Both the position numbers and the translations under genes were made by a program. The notes beneath the pieces are model-generated. The model was not told the origin of the DNA. It saw only the letters and a program-made list of their open reading frames with translations, and did no database searches. From Lasiodiplodia sp. COLG20 (lineage: Eukaryota > Ascomycota > Dothideomycetes > Botryosphaeriales > Botryosphaeriaceae): DNA of 64,000 nucleotides. The first letter of the stretch is position 1. Each line of letters starts with the position of its first letter. The stretch lies in NCBI GenBank assembly GCA_009801085.1, contig VNWV01000008.1, forward strand, positions 1,860,001 through 1,924,000, in the 5' to 3' direction. Shown in pieces: positions 1 to 12,684 of this stretch.

Positions 1-1859
1 GCAATCGGATTGCGCAGGCGGATCCTTCGGAAGGTCAGCTCTCTGCTGATGGCGCCGACGAACAAGTAAAATCCGGAGCTAGATCGACTGTTGAGCATCC
101 AGCTGGGCGGGCACTGGGAGCAGCGACTGTGCTTCGAGATTGCCGAAGAAATGAGGCGGAAAGCGTTGGTAGCGTTGACATCAGGCTAGGGGGCGTGGCG
201 CTGGACGTAAGCACCAAGGGCAGAGGAAGCGCGCCCATTATTATCGAAAACACCGGAGTGCGAGCGAGCTGCGCCACGGGGGGTGTTGGCCATGGGCTTT
301 CTTTGCAGAGGAGCGAAATGCAGCCGCACTGCGTCCGCATGCAGCCGGCAACAAGAGACTGGCGACTCGGCAGCTGTCAAATCCAGGAACGCGGGACAGG
401 GTCCTAAGGAAGCAAGAGGATCTGCTGGTGATGGCGTGGCGCCTGCAGCGGGGACCCAGGCGCTGATCGTGCTCACAGGCGCCAAGGACGACGGGCTTGG
501 ACGCTGACTCGAAGCGACATTGCTGCTGGTGATCGTCAGTCTGTGGTGAATGATGAGAGGCAACGCGCAGCGCTGCCGGGCTGTGCTGGGAAGAGGGATG
601 ATGGGGAGCCCGGCTGCCGTTGCTGCCCTGACTCGGGCAGACCCACGTAAGCAAATTTGCGTCACTCGCATCGCAGCAGCCCGGCACGGCGGTTCGCCGA
701 GGCTGCGACCCAGCACAACGCGGGGACTCGCACCTGCTCTGCACCCCTCGGCAGGATCGTCCCGCAGGCGCGTCGCGACAGCGAGGCCAGTTGCGGCAGC
801 ACGGCTGGGGGGTGGGCGCCGTTGGCGTGAGGCGTTCGGGTTCCTTGCATGCCGAAGCGCAGGAAACAGCGCCAACGCTAGCTGCGTCGCACCGCTCCGC
901 GCACGCACACGCACCTTCTTTTAGCTGCGCTTCTCGATGCTCTCGCGTCCTTCTGCGCTCCGCGCGGGGGCGCGCGGCGGCCCGTGCGGCAGGCTGTCGT
1001 CGGCAACAGGCAATCATCGCTGGCGGGACGACGGCGAGTGGGTGCGCTGGGTCTAGCGCAGCAATGATCGGCTCGTCGTGCCCGAGATTCTGGCGGCCGG
1101 CTCCCAAAATGGAGCTGTTGCGGGGGCAGTCGACGTCCAGGCGAGGGTGGGCAGCCCTCCTGTCAAATGCGGCCGCCACCACCGTCGCCTGCGTTGCGTG
1201 ATGCCGAAAAGCGGGCATGTGGCCGACCGTTGCGGCAGCCTTCACATGCCGGGGATAAAGTTATCAAGCACAGTGCTGTTTCGCAAATAGGCGAATCCGG
1301 CGAACGGGCGCTGGGTCAGAAGTGCCGGCCTGCAACTGCCTGTTCGGGGCGCAATGCCTGCTGGCCTCACAAATCTCCGCGCTGCCCAGCGCCGCACGAT
1401 CTGGCAGCGCCCCCTGCATCTGACCCTGCCTGCGCCCGCTGCCTGGATCCCCCAAGAGCGTCCGCGTGGAAGCGGTTAGCAGAGCCCAGGCACCGGAGCC
1501 CTTGCCTTGCTAGTCGACTGCGTGCACATCCAGCCATTGCGCCGCCGGCGAACGACCCCTCCACGTCGCCTGCCACATGCCACAGCCGAAAGCCGCGCTC
1601 CACTCTGCCCGTTCGTCTGCGACACCTCTTCCCGCAGAGATCCCTACCTCCTGAGCCATCCCGCGAACGCTAAGCCCGCTGGACGGCTGCGCTAATCTGC
1701 AAACATGGCCCGTACCAAGCTGCTATTACATGGCGACCTCACCCACTTCTGGCCTGCCCTAGTCCTACATCACTCGGCGTGGTCGAGCTTAAGTGCTCCC
1801 TTTGTCCCCTCCCTCGGGTCTCCTGCACTCCCCTCGCTCCGCCTTTCCCATCTGCCGCC
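1..1859. other. gene-free GC-rich stretch
   Basis: Long open frames exist on both strands, but they overlap one another, are Arg/Ala/Pro-rich and show no recognisable domain, as expected of GC-rich non-coding DNA. Nothing supportable apart from the probable upstream region of the next gene. Confidence 0.6.
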
Positions 1860-3183
1860 ATGGAGGACAGAAGCCAGCAGGTGCTGGCCATCGGTACCAC
1901 TTTCTTCATTCTCGCCTGGATTGTCGTCCTGCTCCGCATCTATGTCCGCGCCTACATGATCAAGTCGTGGGGCATCGATGACTGGGTCATGATGCTTGCC
2001 CTGGCCTGCTTCACCGTCTACCTCGTTTCTCAGCTCGGCGGCGTCTACTACGGCACCGGCCGGTTAGATAAAGACCTAGATCCAAACGATAGGCGGCGAG
2101 CTCTACGGGTACGCCTCCATCCGCTCCACCTTCGACTCCCGCGCCCGCTGACACGTGTGCAGTTTTGGTACATATGTGAATTGTTCTATGTAATAGCATC
2201 GTCTACGCTCAAGGTTGCCATTGGTCTTTTCCTGCTCCGCATCGCAGTCAACCGCATCCACATCTGGATCATCTACTTCGTCAACGGCGCCTCGATCGTC
2301 TTCGGCTTCGCCTACCTTTGCGTTGTCACCTTCCAGTGCTCTCCTATCCACACCTTCTGGACCATCAAACCCAACAACGAGCACTGCTTGCCGCGGGACA
2401 CGGTTGCAAACATCACTTACGCCGCAAGTGCGCTCGCCGCCATTGCCGATTGGACCTTTGGTGCGTACCCCTTGGGCCATGCCAGCGCTTGCGTGTAATG
2501 CTGACAGCAGGGAATAGGAATCCTTCCTGGTTTCATCGTCTGGGATCTCCACATGAACACGAGGACCAAAGGAGTGGTGGTCATCATCCTTGGGTTCGCA
2601 GCCATTGGCAGCACGGCGACCCTTGTCCGCATCCCCTTCATCAAGGGGCTGAAGGTCCTCGACAACTTTCTCTGTATGTGCCCGCTTTGCACTAGGAACG
2701 GCTTCTTTGACTGACCGCCTCGCAGATGAGTCCACGGACGTTGCCATTTGGTCTACCATTGAGCCCGGTGTTGGTATGACGGCTGCTTGTGTCGCCACTC
2801 TCCGTCCGCTCCTGCAAAAGATTCTCCACAAGACCGGCCTGTCCACACAGTCCCGCACGCATCCCAGCCGCTTCACGCCCAACTGGGGCAGCTCCGCAAA
2901 CCAGCTCGGCTCCAAGAAGCAGTCAGGATACATTCGCAGCCCGAGCTACTCTCACGGCATGGACACGCTTCGGCCCGACGGCACCGGCACCAGGACCACT
3001 GTCACGGGCGGCGAAAGCAAGAACTGGCGTACGCAAAGCGACGGGTCTTCCGAGGAGCACATTTTTGCGGAATCAAGAGCCGGGGCCATGAACATCAGCA
3101 AAAGCGTCGAGGTGACGCATATCACAGAGACGGCACCAGCTTCTCACCACAACGGGCGGCGTTCGGACGACAGCATCGTATAA
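1860..3183 (+). CDS. fungal rhodopsin-domain integral membrane protein
   Basis: Four exons (1860-2108, 2163-2460, 2518-2673, 2726-3183) give 386 aa. The family is the fungal seven-helix 'rhodopsin domain' group (SAT4/PTH11-related), plasma-membrane proteins of mostly unknown ligand. Visible hallmarks are an N-terminal helix, the 'GIDDWVM' turn before helix 2, 'FWYICELFYV' opening helix 3, the Cys in 'TFQCSPIHTFW', and the 'IWSTIEPGVGMTAACV' helix 7 signature, followed by a ~120-residue hydrophilic Ser/Thr-rich cytoplasmic tail. The start was chosen because the upstream in-frame Met lies in a Pro-rich non-family leader. The first intron is 54 nt and in frame, so it can be mistaken for coding; splicing it restores the helix-3 match. 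Specific function unknown. Confidence 0.88.
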
Positions 3184-6100
3184 GGGTTAGGTAATGGAAA
3201 AGAGGCGGCAGTGTATTGGCAAAAGTGGTGGATATTTTGGGTTTGATCTGCGCACGAAAGGATGCGCACGCACATAGGGTTTCAGGCGTCTCTGGCGCAG
3301 GTGGTGGGGCATCAGATACCTCTTCTCTTTCCTTTTGTGCTATTTTTTCCTCTTCTCCCGCATCAGCCTACCAAAAAATGCGTAACGACCGTGTACGTGC
3401 GCTCGCTGGCTTAGCAGCCACAGCCTATAGCTAATACCCCTACGTTCGAGCGAGGGCGAATATACCACGATATAGCGACCGTCGGTGGCACATGTGCAAT
3501 GGCTTTTGGCGACGGCGCACTAACGAATCCAGACTCCTTCAGCGACGGATTGGGAAAAAGCAGCACGGACGCGGATCCGCTGGCTGTCACCACGCGCGTC
3601 GTTGGCCGCACCAGGACCGGACAACGGCCGCGGCCATCGAAAATAGCCGGCGACAGGCATTCGTCACTCCATCGTTCAAGTTTTGAAGACTGACAGGCGG
3701 CCCAAGCTCCCCCACCAGGCCGAAACGTGCTCTGATCCCCTTTTCGGCTCCGGTTTAGTAATCTTTCCCCCTCATCTCTCAGCAAAGTAAGCAAAGGAAT
3801 GGCGATATCAAAGGCACCAGCCTTCTAGACACGACGTATACTTGCGACGCGGCTCCTAGAAGCGAAGGAAGGGAGGGCGAAAATGGACCCGCCGTGAGCT
3901 TCCTTCATGCGTTCAATCAAGGTCTGACTGGCGCGCGAAGGAAGCGCGTTTGCTGTCAAACCCCGTTATCAGGATCCTTAGCGCGCCCTCCCTTCACGTG
4001 GCTAATGGTTCTACAGTCTTCTGCCCTGGCGCCGGGCTGCGCGCGAATATACCACAGCGAACGGACAGCCATGTTGAGCACGGCATGCATGCCGAGTCAG
4101 TGACGGGCGGTGTGGTGCGGTGCTGCTGCTGCGGTGCGCCTGATCTCCCCGGCAGGCTTCATCAATCGGCCAAGGGAGATCATTCCTTGTTCTTCACGGG
4201 CGCTCCACGCTTGTCTTGCCTCATCGGCGACGCTGAGACATCACCACCTCGCAGAGAGATGGCAATCGACACGGTCACCAGTCCCCTCACTGCTGCATGA
4301 GCTGTGGCTTGCGCAGGCACCCTTTCGGGCGGAGGTTAGCCTTGGACGATACCGCTCCTTCATATGCGCCACTGCCAGTGCTACCCCTTGCTTTCGTCCT
4401 CAACGGGCGCGGGATCAGCATGACGCCTTGCCTTGAACGTCTCTGACGCTATGGAGATCGGGGCGAGCGTGGTGGATCGTCCGAAGTTCGGCTTGGAGGG
4501 AAAAAAAGGGTCTTGGGGCTGGGCTGCGAGTCATGGCAGCGGAACGAATGGGGACAGAGGGGTGACATTCGAGACGCAGGGGAAGAGAGAACAGGTGGGA
4601 GAGATGAGTGAGCGGAATTGAGCGAGGAGAGCGGCCAGGCCAAGAGACATACCGCTGCGCTCAGGACAAACGACGGCAGCAGACGTCCTTTGCGCACTCT
4701 CCTGCTGGAAGGCCGCCGGGGGGGATCACGCACGCGTATGGCGTATGATGGATGACGAGGCCCCGCCGGTTCGTCGAAGGTAGGAGCAGTCATTATATCC
4801 CCCCGGCCAGAGGAAGGATGATCCTTGTCTGCCTCGTGGCAGCCCATCCCTTCGCTTGTTTGTCGAGGTTCCCCTTCGACGCTCTGTTGCCCGTCTCACT
4901 TTAACAGACCGGGGGCGCTTTTTTGGTTTGATGAGAGTCGGCGCTCGCATATCGGCAGGATTCAGGGCGCCGGGGCCCTTGGGCGGCCCCGTCGGGACTC
5001 GGCAGCGCGATCATTACTGCCCAAGTCGCCACGAGGGAGGAGGGGGACAGAAGGCAAAATCGAGAGGATCCTGGTTGCCGGGCAGACGGAGGAGAGGAAC
5101 GGCGCGAGGAGCGTGTTTCGGCTGCCGGCTGCACCCGAGCCAGAGAGGCCGGAGCTGACGAGAGCCCAGAGGACTGGAGAGTTTGCGATCTCGTCATCCC
5201 GTGAAACAGCCGGCTTCGAAGTTTCCACACTGGTTTTTTATTCTCCGATCGCCTGTTGGCAGCCGATAGTCGACCGTTTTTTGCCAACGGACCGCTCTTT
5301 GGTGCCGGCCACGCCGTCTGTCCGGCCGGCCGTCCGTCCGCCGCCGGCAGCTGTCAAGTTCTGGACGGCGCGAGTCGCGACATTGTCGCACCACCGCGAC
5401 ACGGCTGTGGCGTTGTCTGCGACAGTGTCTGGAGCGGTGCGGACAGGAACATCTCCTGACGAGACAGCAGGCGGTCGAAAAGTTTCTCGCCGGCCCGCCC
5501 CAGGAGGCGGCCCCCAACAAATAACTCGGCATGTGAGTCCCTTGGGTGTCTTCTTCCTGCTGCGCCGCACCTGGGTTTCTTTACGCGGAGACCCACTTGC
5601 CGCTTTCATTCTTCCGCCGTCTGATAACAATGCCCGCGCGATCTTCGTCAAAATGTTCCGCTGCAGGTCATTGATCCGGTACCGTATATGTACGGTGTGC
5701 ACGTGGGATCTACGTAATGCTTGAGCTCTCGAGCGAAAACGAGACCCGGCCCAGATACGAGAAAGCACTGAAGCCACACGCATGGAAATCGCCATGTCCA
5801 AGCTCATATTTCCTGTATAGGCTCGCCAGCGCAATACCGGGGAAAGCTACATCTCCCCACCAACAGCTTGTCAATCGCTCGGGGATTTGCCGTCTTTTCT
5901 ACCCGTCAGCCCAGCTACGCCGCAATCTTTGACCTTGTCTTTCCCAACTGGGTAAATGACGCTAGCTGTTCCTGCGCCTATCCCTATAATAAATCACGTG
6001 TTTTTTTCTGGGGATCCAATCCAACCACGCCACCTTCTATTGGAAAGTGGTACCCACCCTTCCCGTATCCCCTTCTTTTTGGTTCGGAGAAGAACGAAGG

Positions 6101-6473
6101 AAGAAGGCAGGTGCCAGCATGGTGCCTCTGCTTCGGCCCGCTTCCCGTGCTGTGTGCTGGTCGCCTCTGCCGAAGAGGAAAATGGAAATGATATGCGGAG
6201 CCATAGTATGGTCAAGGCTTCCTCCGCCACTTCTTGCCATGAAGAATTGAGAGGCTCTGCAGTTGCTTGGAATTCTTCCTCCTCTTTTCACCGTCAAAAG
6301 TGAATGCGAGGCAAGCCAGCAAGCAGATTATACTGTATAGAGAAGGGTCATGCATAGCACAACACTCCAACCAACAGTGGACAAGACACTTGAATCTCTC
6401 CAGTTATGCGAGTATTGTGTCTCCTCAGCTTTATCCCCACCGTTATATGAAAGCTTGACTCCTGCTTTTTCAC
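3184..6473. other. 3.3-kb stretch without a convincing gene
   Basis: Only short overlapping frames with no domain, no splice-consistent extension and low-complexity composition. No RNA gene seen. Confidence 0.55.
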
Positions 6474-6742
6474 TTGAATATGGCATCGGACGTCGAGAGC
6501 AGTGCTGGAAGTGCGGGGTTACGTGACATCAAATACACGGAAAGAATTTCAGTCATGCGAAAGTCCAAGCGCTTCTCTCGAGCCCAGATTCTCTTAGAAA
6601 AGTGTTATTATACGGCAAAAGCCATTTGCAGCCTTTCAGCATGTGATCTAACCGATGGTATACATTGTAATGCGGTTAGAGGCATTGCTGGGCCCTGAGT
6701 CTCACAGGCTCGATGGGCCATATCAGCCATCTCGATGTTTAA
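6474..6742 (+). pseudogene. relic related to the zinc-ribbon gene at 13.4-14.9 kb
   Basis: A 74-codon open frame (6474-6698) contains 'ACDLTDG' followed by 'IHCNAVRGIAGP', which aligns with 'ACDLTDGGIYCDVIQGLAVGP' encoded at about 14178-14240. The nucleotides align too, starting at 'ACGGCAAA' and running through 'TGTGAYCTMACCGATGG'. The rest of the gene is missing or too diverged to see. It is followed by an 80-bp hairpin that also follows the complete gene, so the relic looks like an internally deleted, mutated copy of the same unit. No function expected. Confidence 0.5.
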
Positions 6743-6822
6743 GGGTAGTTGAAGCAGTTATCCGGAAGGAAATGTAAAATCAAAAGCCGCACAAATATAT
6801 CCAGGCGATAGCTTCCACTACC
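6743..6822. repeat. 80-bp imperfect inverted repeat, copy A
   Basis: Left arm 6743-6767 begins GGGTAGTTGAAGC and right arm 6799-6822 ends GCTTCCACTACC; the arms are imperfect reverse complements. The size and the loop ('ATGTAAAATCAAAA') match copy B at 14902-14982 ('ATGTAGAATTAAAA'), so arms and loop are homologous, not just chance palindromes. Confidence 0.7.
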
Positions 6823-7021
6823 ACGTAAGTTGAACGTGAAGATGATCGAAAGTCATGGCCGCTACCCCTCTCCGCCCACTCTTTGTCGGACACGCCGACA
6901 ATGGCGCGGATGCTGCGACACTAAATGCGGGGTATCTACCGTTTCGTGTCCGACGAATACATGCTCCCTTGAGGGTCAAACTTTTCTGTCCAAGCCATTG
7001 ACCTCACCCACAACCGGTGAA

Positions 7022-8458
7022 ATGGCTGCGGCAATTGGGAATCTCTTCAACGTAAAGGGCCGCATTGCTCTCATCACCGGCGGTAGCAGTGGGATAGGGC
7101 TGATGATCGCGAAGGTATGCATGTGCTTTAAGTGAATGTGTCTATTTCTATATCGCAGCCTCTCTTTTATTTTTACTCTTTCAGCTTGTGCCTCTTTTCT
7201 GTACAAGAAAAACCAAAGGACACTATTATTGCGTACCACTTCAGTCATTTGGCTTAATTCGTATCATCCTCCTTCGTACGTTGGCGAAGATAAGCTTTAG
7301 GGAAAAAACAGTCCACTCACCAATATGGCCAACAAAGCCTTTCTTCAAGTCCCTTCTGACTAATCATCGTCCAATATTGTAGGGCTTCGTCACCAACGGC
7401 TCCCGCGTCATAATCACCGCTCTCCCCACCGATCCCATCAATGATGTCGTCCACGAGCTCAATGCCCTCGGCTCGCCCAGCGGTGGAACAGCAGAAGGGT
7501 AAACCCGACATGCTCCCTTTCTCCCACCACCACCCAACCACAAACCTGACGCCACTCTCCATGTACCTAGATTCCCGACGGACCTCTCGACCAAGGCGTC
7601 CATCGCCGCCCTCGCTACCCATCTAACCGACACCCTGCGCCTCCCACACCTCGACATCCTCGTGTCCAACGCCGGCATCCGGCGCGACGCGCTCACGCCG
7701 TGCCAGGTCACGACAGCCGACCTGCCCACGCTCCAGGCGAGCATGTGGTCGCACCACGACGGCGACTGGGCCGACACGTTCGCCATCAACACGACCGCGC
7801 ACTACTTCCTGGCCGTGGCGCTGGTGCACCTGCTCGCGGCGGCGGCGGACCGGGACGTCGTCGAAGTCGCGACGGTGCCGGGAACCGAAGGTGGACCGAG
7901 CCTGAGGAAGGGCAGGGACGTGGGGTGCGGGAGTGTGGTCGTGACAAGCTCGTGCGCGAGCATGCATAATTGCACGAACGTCGACTTGACGAGCTATGCC
8001 GCGAGCAAGGCTGCGACGGACCATCTGGTTGCGATGCTGGCAGCCAAGTTTGCCAGGTGGTATGTCAGGGTGAATGCAATTAATCCGGGCTGTGAGTTTT
8101 CTTTCTTTCTTTTTTTTCCCCTTTTTTTTGGTGCCATTCGTTGAGCTGAGGATAGAAGTGAAACGAAGGAGTGGGGGTAGAAGTGCTGACTTGAGACAAA
8201 ACAAGTCGTTCCAAGTAATATGAACCCGGTAGGTGCGGAGGGGAACATGTTTGCGAATTTATTTGACAAGGTGCCGGCAAGGAGGGCGGGAAGACTGGAA
8301 GATATTGCCGGGACGGTTTTATATCTGTGTAGTCAGGCTGGGGTAAGTCTAAAGCGCAGTGTCCAGAAAACCACTAATAACACTTGTAGGCATACGTTGA
8401 CGGGCGCTGTTTGTGTGTGGACGGTGGCAGGGTAATTGTAGCAAACGGGCAGGAGTAA
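7022..8458 (+). CDS. short-chain dehydrogenase/reductase (SDR)
   Basis: Five exons (7022-7114, 7383-7498, 7571-8091, 8206-8342, 8390-8458) give 311 aa. NAD(P)-dependent oxidoreductase of the classical SDR family, probably cytosolic. Seen: cofactor-binding 'TGGSSGIG' near residue 20, 'SNAGI' after strand 4, catalytic Ser in 'VTSSCAS', catalytic Tyr/Lys in 'YAASK', the 'INPG' turn, and the C-terminal 'VDGG' strand. The start Met lies ten residues before the first beta strand, normal for SDRs. The first intron is unusually long for this window (268 nt). Insertions between the NAG motif and the active site make it somewhat longer than the usual ~260 aa. The substrate cannot be predicted. Confidence 0.88.
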
Positions 8459-8644
8459 AGGCCTCAAGAAAAAGGAACGCTACAGCTGGCGGATGGTAGA
8501 CAGTTGAGATGACATTCAAACATGCCCGAAGACATATCGAGCTTATGCTGGGGTATATACAACTCATGAAGAGCAAACCCCGAAGACCGAAGTGAATCCT
8601 TGCTCGAGCTAATACGATAAATGAAAAGACATTACCATGCATCA

Positions 8645-10105
8645 TTAATTACGACCCGCGATACCGTTCACTGCCAGTGCTAAAGCCGCAACCTCTGTGG
8701 ACGGGGCAGTCGCGTCCTGGTCAAAGGCCCCGAAAAGGTCCATGTACAGAACGTTGGGGTAGCTTTGAGAGGTAAAATTATCAAAGTGTTCAAAGAGTGG
8801 CTGGTACGCTTTGCCGGCGAGTTCCAAGATGGAGTTCAAGTCTCCGGGGATAGGGACGCTGCCCCAGATGGTATCAATTACGCTTTCCGTTAACGTCCAT
8901 GAGAGAAGAAAGAATTCGTCGTCAGGTGTCTTTCGCTGGCTGGAGAGCTTCGAAAGTTGATCGGAAGCCATGGTGTCCAATTCGTCCGTATTTGAGTAGC
9001 TGTTGTAGAACGGAAAGTTGGGCGAGCTCGCTACTATTCCCTGGCTAAAATAATCCCCGAGTGTGATCCCGCTGGGAAGCTCGGCAACAATCAAGACACA
9101 TGGCCCGTTTCCGATGAATTGGTTGAGAGTGCGCTTTGACAAGTCCTCTGAAGTCGAGACGCCGGTCGTATTGAAACGATGATTAATGCTTTGGAGTTGG
9201 GTGAAGAGGGTGTTCCATTGGGCCTGGGATAGGTCGGTGTAGTCATTGTCCGTGTCCATGGTGTGCGAGATATCCAGGATGATCAGCTCATTGTACTGGG
9301 AAGTGAAAGTATTGATGTTATCGATGATGTCGCTCAGTGACTGTCCGTTTGCCCCCTGCCAGCCGACAATTTTGGTATCGGAGTAGTGGCCTGCGTAGAA
9401 TTTACCGGAGCTGACGACTGGCCGGATGTCGAAAAATCTCGCTCCGGAAGTCAACTGCTCGGCGATGCTGAACTTCTGGGTGAGAGTATTGGTGTCTCTG
9501 ACCAGGCCAGTGTGCGCGTTGAACTCGCTCATTCCCGCATCATGCGAGCCCGGCATGCAAATCTGGCGCAGCTTGCGGTCACCAAGAGCTGCGAGGTTCT
9601 GATGCATCCAGTCGACAGAAGGGTTGTTTGAGGTGAAAGCGCCCTGCTCACCACCGAAGACCAGGTTGACGGCAGCGTTGTGGTTCCAGCCAAGGCTGAT
9701 AGTGCTCCCAACCGGATTGTTTTCGGTCTCGACAGCTTCGAGATAGACCTCGAGGTTGAAACCATTGGTGTTTCTGGCTTGGACTTGGAAAGTGCCCGAG
9801 CTTCCACCCATTGAATACACAGCCTCGCCGCCGTCATCCCTCTGGTCTTTGCCGGGGTCTTGGTCCCATTCGACATATACAGGGATGGAGGCGCCTGCAC
9901 CACATCAGCCAGAGCTGCGGGCACGTGACTGGGGATACGTACCGGATGCCACAGTCGACGGGAAGGACCAAGCCTTCATCTGATAGGAGCTCTGGCCGCT
10001 GAGAGTCCACGGGTAGGGAGTGCCATTTATCAGGTCGATAGTTCCGCCTGGAGACGATTTAGCGCCGGGAGAGGGGATTAGCAGAGGCGGCATACCTTGA
10101 CCCAT
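8645..10105 (-). CDS. PI-PLC-like phosphodiesterase (X-box TIM barrel)
   Basis: Exons on the minus strand are 10105-10096, 10047-9943 and 9894-8645, joined by two 48-nt GT-AG introns; 454 aa. The C-terminal ~300 residues are a bacterial-type phosphatidylinositol-specific phospholipase C domain: 'MPGSHDAGMS' carries the first catalytic His, 'RFFDIRP' the metal/substrate Asp and Arg, 'AGHYSD' the second His, and 'ELIILDISHT' follows. The N-terminal ~130 residues form a small beta-rich domain. No signal peptide is seen, so an intracellular or non-classically exported enzyme is suggested. Cleavage of phosphoinositides or GPI anchors is the family reaction, but in fungal members it is mostly unproven. 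The first coding exon is only 10 nt. Confidence 0.85.
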
Positions 10106-10954
10106 GGTTGAAAAAGCGAGAGACTGCTGCCTTGGGGGGTTAGAGAGGGTGGATTGCTCGACGATGCATTCTGCAGGGCGGGCAGCGGCGAGGCTTTATG
10201 CGCTTGGACGGCATGGGCAAAAATGCGCTCGTGGATTGGATTTGGGGCGGCCCCGCTGCACGCAGCCAGCTCACACATGGTCCCTGAGGCAAAAGTCGGG
10301 CGGTGCAATAGGGCCGGGGCCCAATCAGCGAGGGCGCTGGTGGAAACAGGCCCATAGTCGAGCATGTATAGAGAAGGTGGTAGGGTGGCGCGGCCAATAG
10401 GTGGGCGTGCCGAGCGCTTTGATCTGCATCAACGGTCGGGGGCTGTAAGCAGCAGCCGCCTGCCCAGAGGAGCAGGTGAGCGCGCGGCAAGCATGATTGG
10501 ACCGCGTGCACCGTGTCTTCGACACCACGCTGCCACAGGGAGAGACAAGACACTGCGTGCCGTCCACCTCGTGCTGAGGTGCCTGACCGCCTCAGCCTGC
10601 AGGTGTCGAGACAGCCGCTGGCGCGCTCCATGCGCGGCCCGGGCCTGGCCTAGGCTATGACGCTACCATTAGGGGCTGCGACTGCCCGCCAACGCCACGA
10701 ACAACATCGCTCACCCCGCCCTCGCAACTCCAATCCATCGCCTATCGCGATCGGCGCCTGCGATCGCCCGCGCGTGCCATCAGGCCGCCGGTCCGCCCCT
10801 CCGTTGCGTGACTGCGTTCCGCCGTCGCGTCCTCCTGTGCTCCCGGTATCGCTGCGCGTCGCGTCGCCAGCCTCCCGAATTGCTTTTGGCGCCTCCCGCG
10901 CCCTTCCTGCTCTCCTCGTTTTCGCGTCGCATCCGCTACACAACATTGCCCGCC
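10106..10954. other. divergent intergenic region (849 bp)
   Basis: Lies between the 5' ends of the minus-strand phosphodiesterase and the plus-strand LRR gene, so it presumably carries both promoters. No other feature seen. Confidence 0.5.
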
Positions 10955-12684
10955 ATGTCGCGCCACTCCAGCCCGCCGCTCCCGGATCTCGAGCCCCCAA
11001 GCTCCCCTCCGCTGCTGCCGACGACGTCAACGTCGCGCAAGAAGCGCGCCCGCTCCCAGTCGCTGCACGACCATCACCACGCCAATGACTCGTCCAACCA
11101 CACCTCCAGCGACCCCTTTGTCTTCTCCAGCGATGACGCCGCCGACGATGTTGAGAACTACAACAGCCCCGCGCGCAAGAAGCGGCAGTACACTGGCACA
11201 TGGTTCGCACACGGCCACACGCCAAAGTCCGACCGGACAAGCCCAGCTAAGGCTGAGTTTTCCAGGAACCAAGACAGTGGCGTCTGGCTGCCCAGCGACT
11301 CGTCGGATGACTCGCTGATCGAGAAGCTGGCCGCCGCCAGCACTGGTCCACCCCTGTTCGGCCAGGTCCCGCGCCTCAGCGCTCCCAGCGAGCCTGACGA
11401 GCTTCCCGTCGCGCGTCCTGTCCACGTGCCCGAGCCGCGCTCGACAGAGCAAGCCGTTGCTCATGCAAAGGTGCACGAGTGCGTTGAAGAAGGAAACGAG
11501 AGAGTCGATCTTTCGTGAGTTGCTGCGACCATATAACAACTTATGTGTACAGGGCTTCTGACTGCTATAGTGCCCTGCAATTGCGTTCCATTGCCGATGA
11601 GCTTCTTGAGCCCCTGGCCCATCTCATCAGGCATCCCAAGGTCGGCGCCGAGGTCCCGTCCGAGGAAGCTTATGAGCCTTTCACTCCATCGCTGCAGCTG
11701 TATCTCTCGAGTAATCAGCTGCGCAGCTTGCCGGGAGCCCTCTGGGAGCTGGAGAACCTCGGTGTCCTTAGCCTGCGCATCAATAAGCTGACTGAACTAT
11801 CTCCAGCCATTGCTAATCTCAAAAACTTGAAGGAGCTCAACCTGGCCGGTAATAGGCTGCGCTGGCTACCTTGGGAGCTCTTGCAGCTCGTTCCGCCAAG
11901 GGGAAATTTGACACGGTTGAGCGTCTCGCCCAATCCATTTGTAAAGGGCCTTCGCGCTTATCAAGGATTTGATTTGCCTGCCGATCCTGTGAAGATGCAG
12001 CAGGTGGTAGACGGAATGAAAGCGGCTTTGGAAGAGGATGAGCTCGAGGATCACGATGAGAAGCAGAAGCTGGTCTGGACACTGAGGCTTCACGAATCCG
12101 TGCTCCAGAAGATGCGGGAGGAGGCAAACGCACCAGACTCGGCCGATGGAGGTTCTTCGCCACAGGTGCCGTTCAAGCCTCCAGTGTGGAAGCAGGAGCC
12201 AATCTTCATCGCTTCAACTTCAGTCTCTCGCATGGACTTCGACGGCCGTCTCCTGTCCGGCTCACCCCAGAAGCCTTCCTCCACCTCCTACGATGTCACT
12301 TCCTTCCCCGTTCCTTCTGTCGGACACACGCCTGCCGACGATCTCCCAACGTCGGCTTCCCGAGTCCCTTCCCTCTTCGAGCTTTCCCTACGTTCCGCCG
12401 CTCGCGCCGTACCCAATGTCGAACTCCTCCGTGACCTCTTGCCTGTCGATACCCCCGACCCCGTCCTCCGCGCCCTCGACGATGCCGTCAAGGTCCAGCA
12501 CAACGGTGGGCAGCAGTGCTCCGTCTGCAAGAAGGAGTACATTCTCCCGCGAGCTGAATGGATCGAGTACTGGCACTACGTACCGGACTCTTTGGTCTGC
12601 TCCGGCGACGACGCCTTCCTGCCGTTCCTGAGGAAGGCGTGCAGTCTGGGCTGCGCGGCTTCAGTGAGGGGAGGGGAGATCTGA
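10955..12684 (+). CDS. leucine-rich-repeat protein with C-terminal Cys motif
   Basis: Two exons (10955-11514 and 11553-12684) encode 563 aa. The first ~190 residues are acidic, Ser/Pro-rich and disordered, with basic 'RKKRAR' and 'ARKKRQ' patches that could act in nuclear import. Residues ~230-310 hold about four LRRs of the 'L..L.L..N.L..LP' type. A linker follows, then a C-terminal module with 'CSVCKKEYILPRAEWIEYW' and a downstream 'ACSLGCAA' that could bind zinc. This is the architecture of a conserved but uncharacterised ascomycete LRR family; a scaffolding role is the only safe inference. The intron is very short (38 nt) yet has GTGAGT and CAG ends, and removing it joins the frames exactly. 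Confidence 0.8.

Noticed and set aside
241..1245. 334-codon minus-strand frame
   Set aside because: Arg/Ala/Cys-rich, overlaps equally long frames on the other strand, no domain; typical GC-rich artefact.
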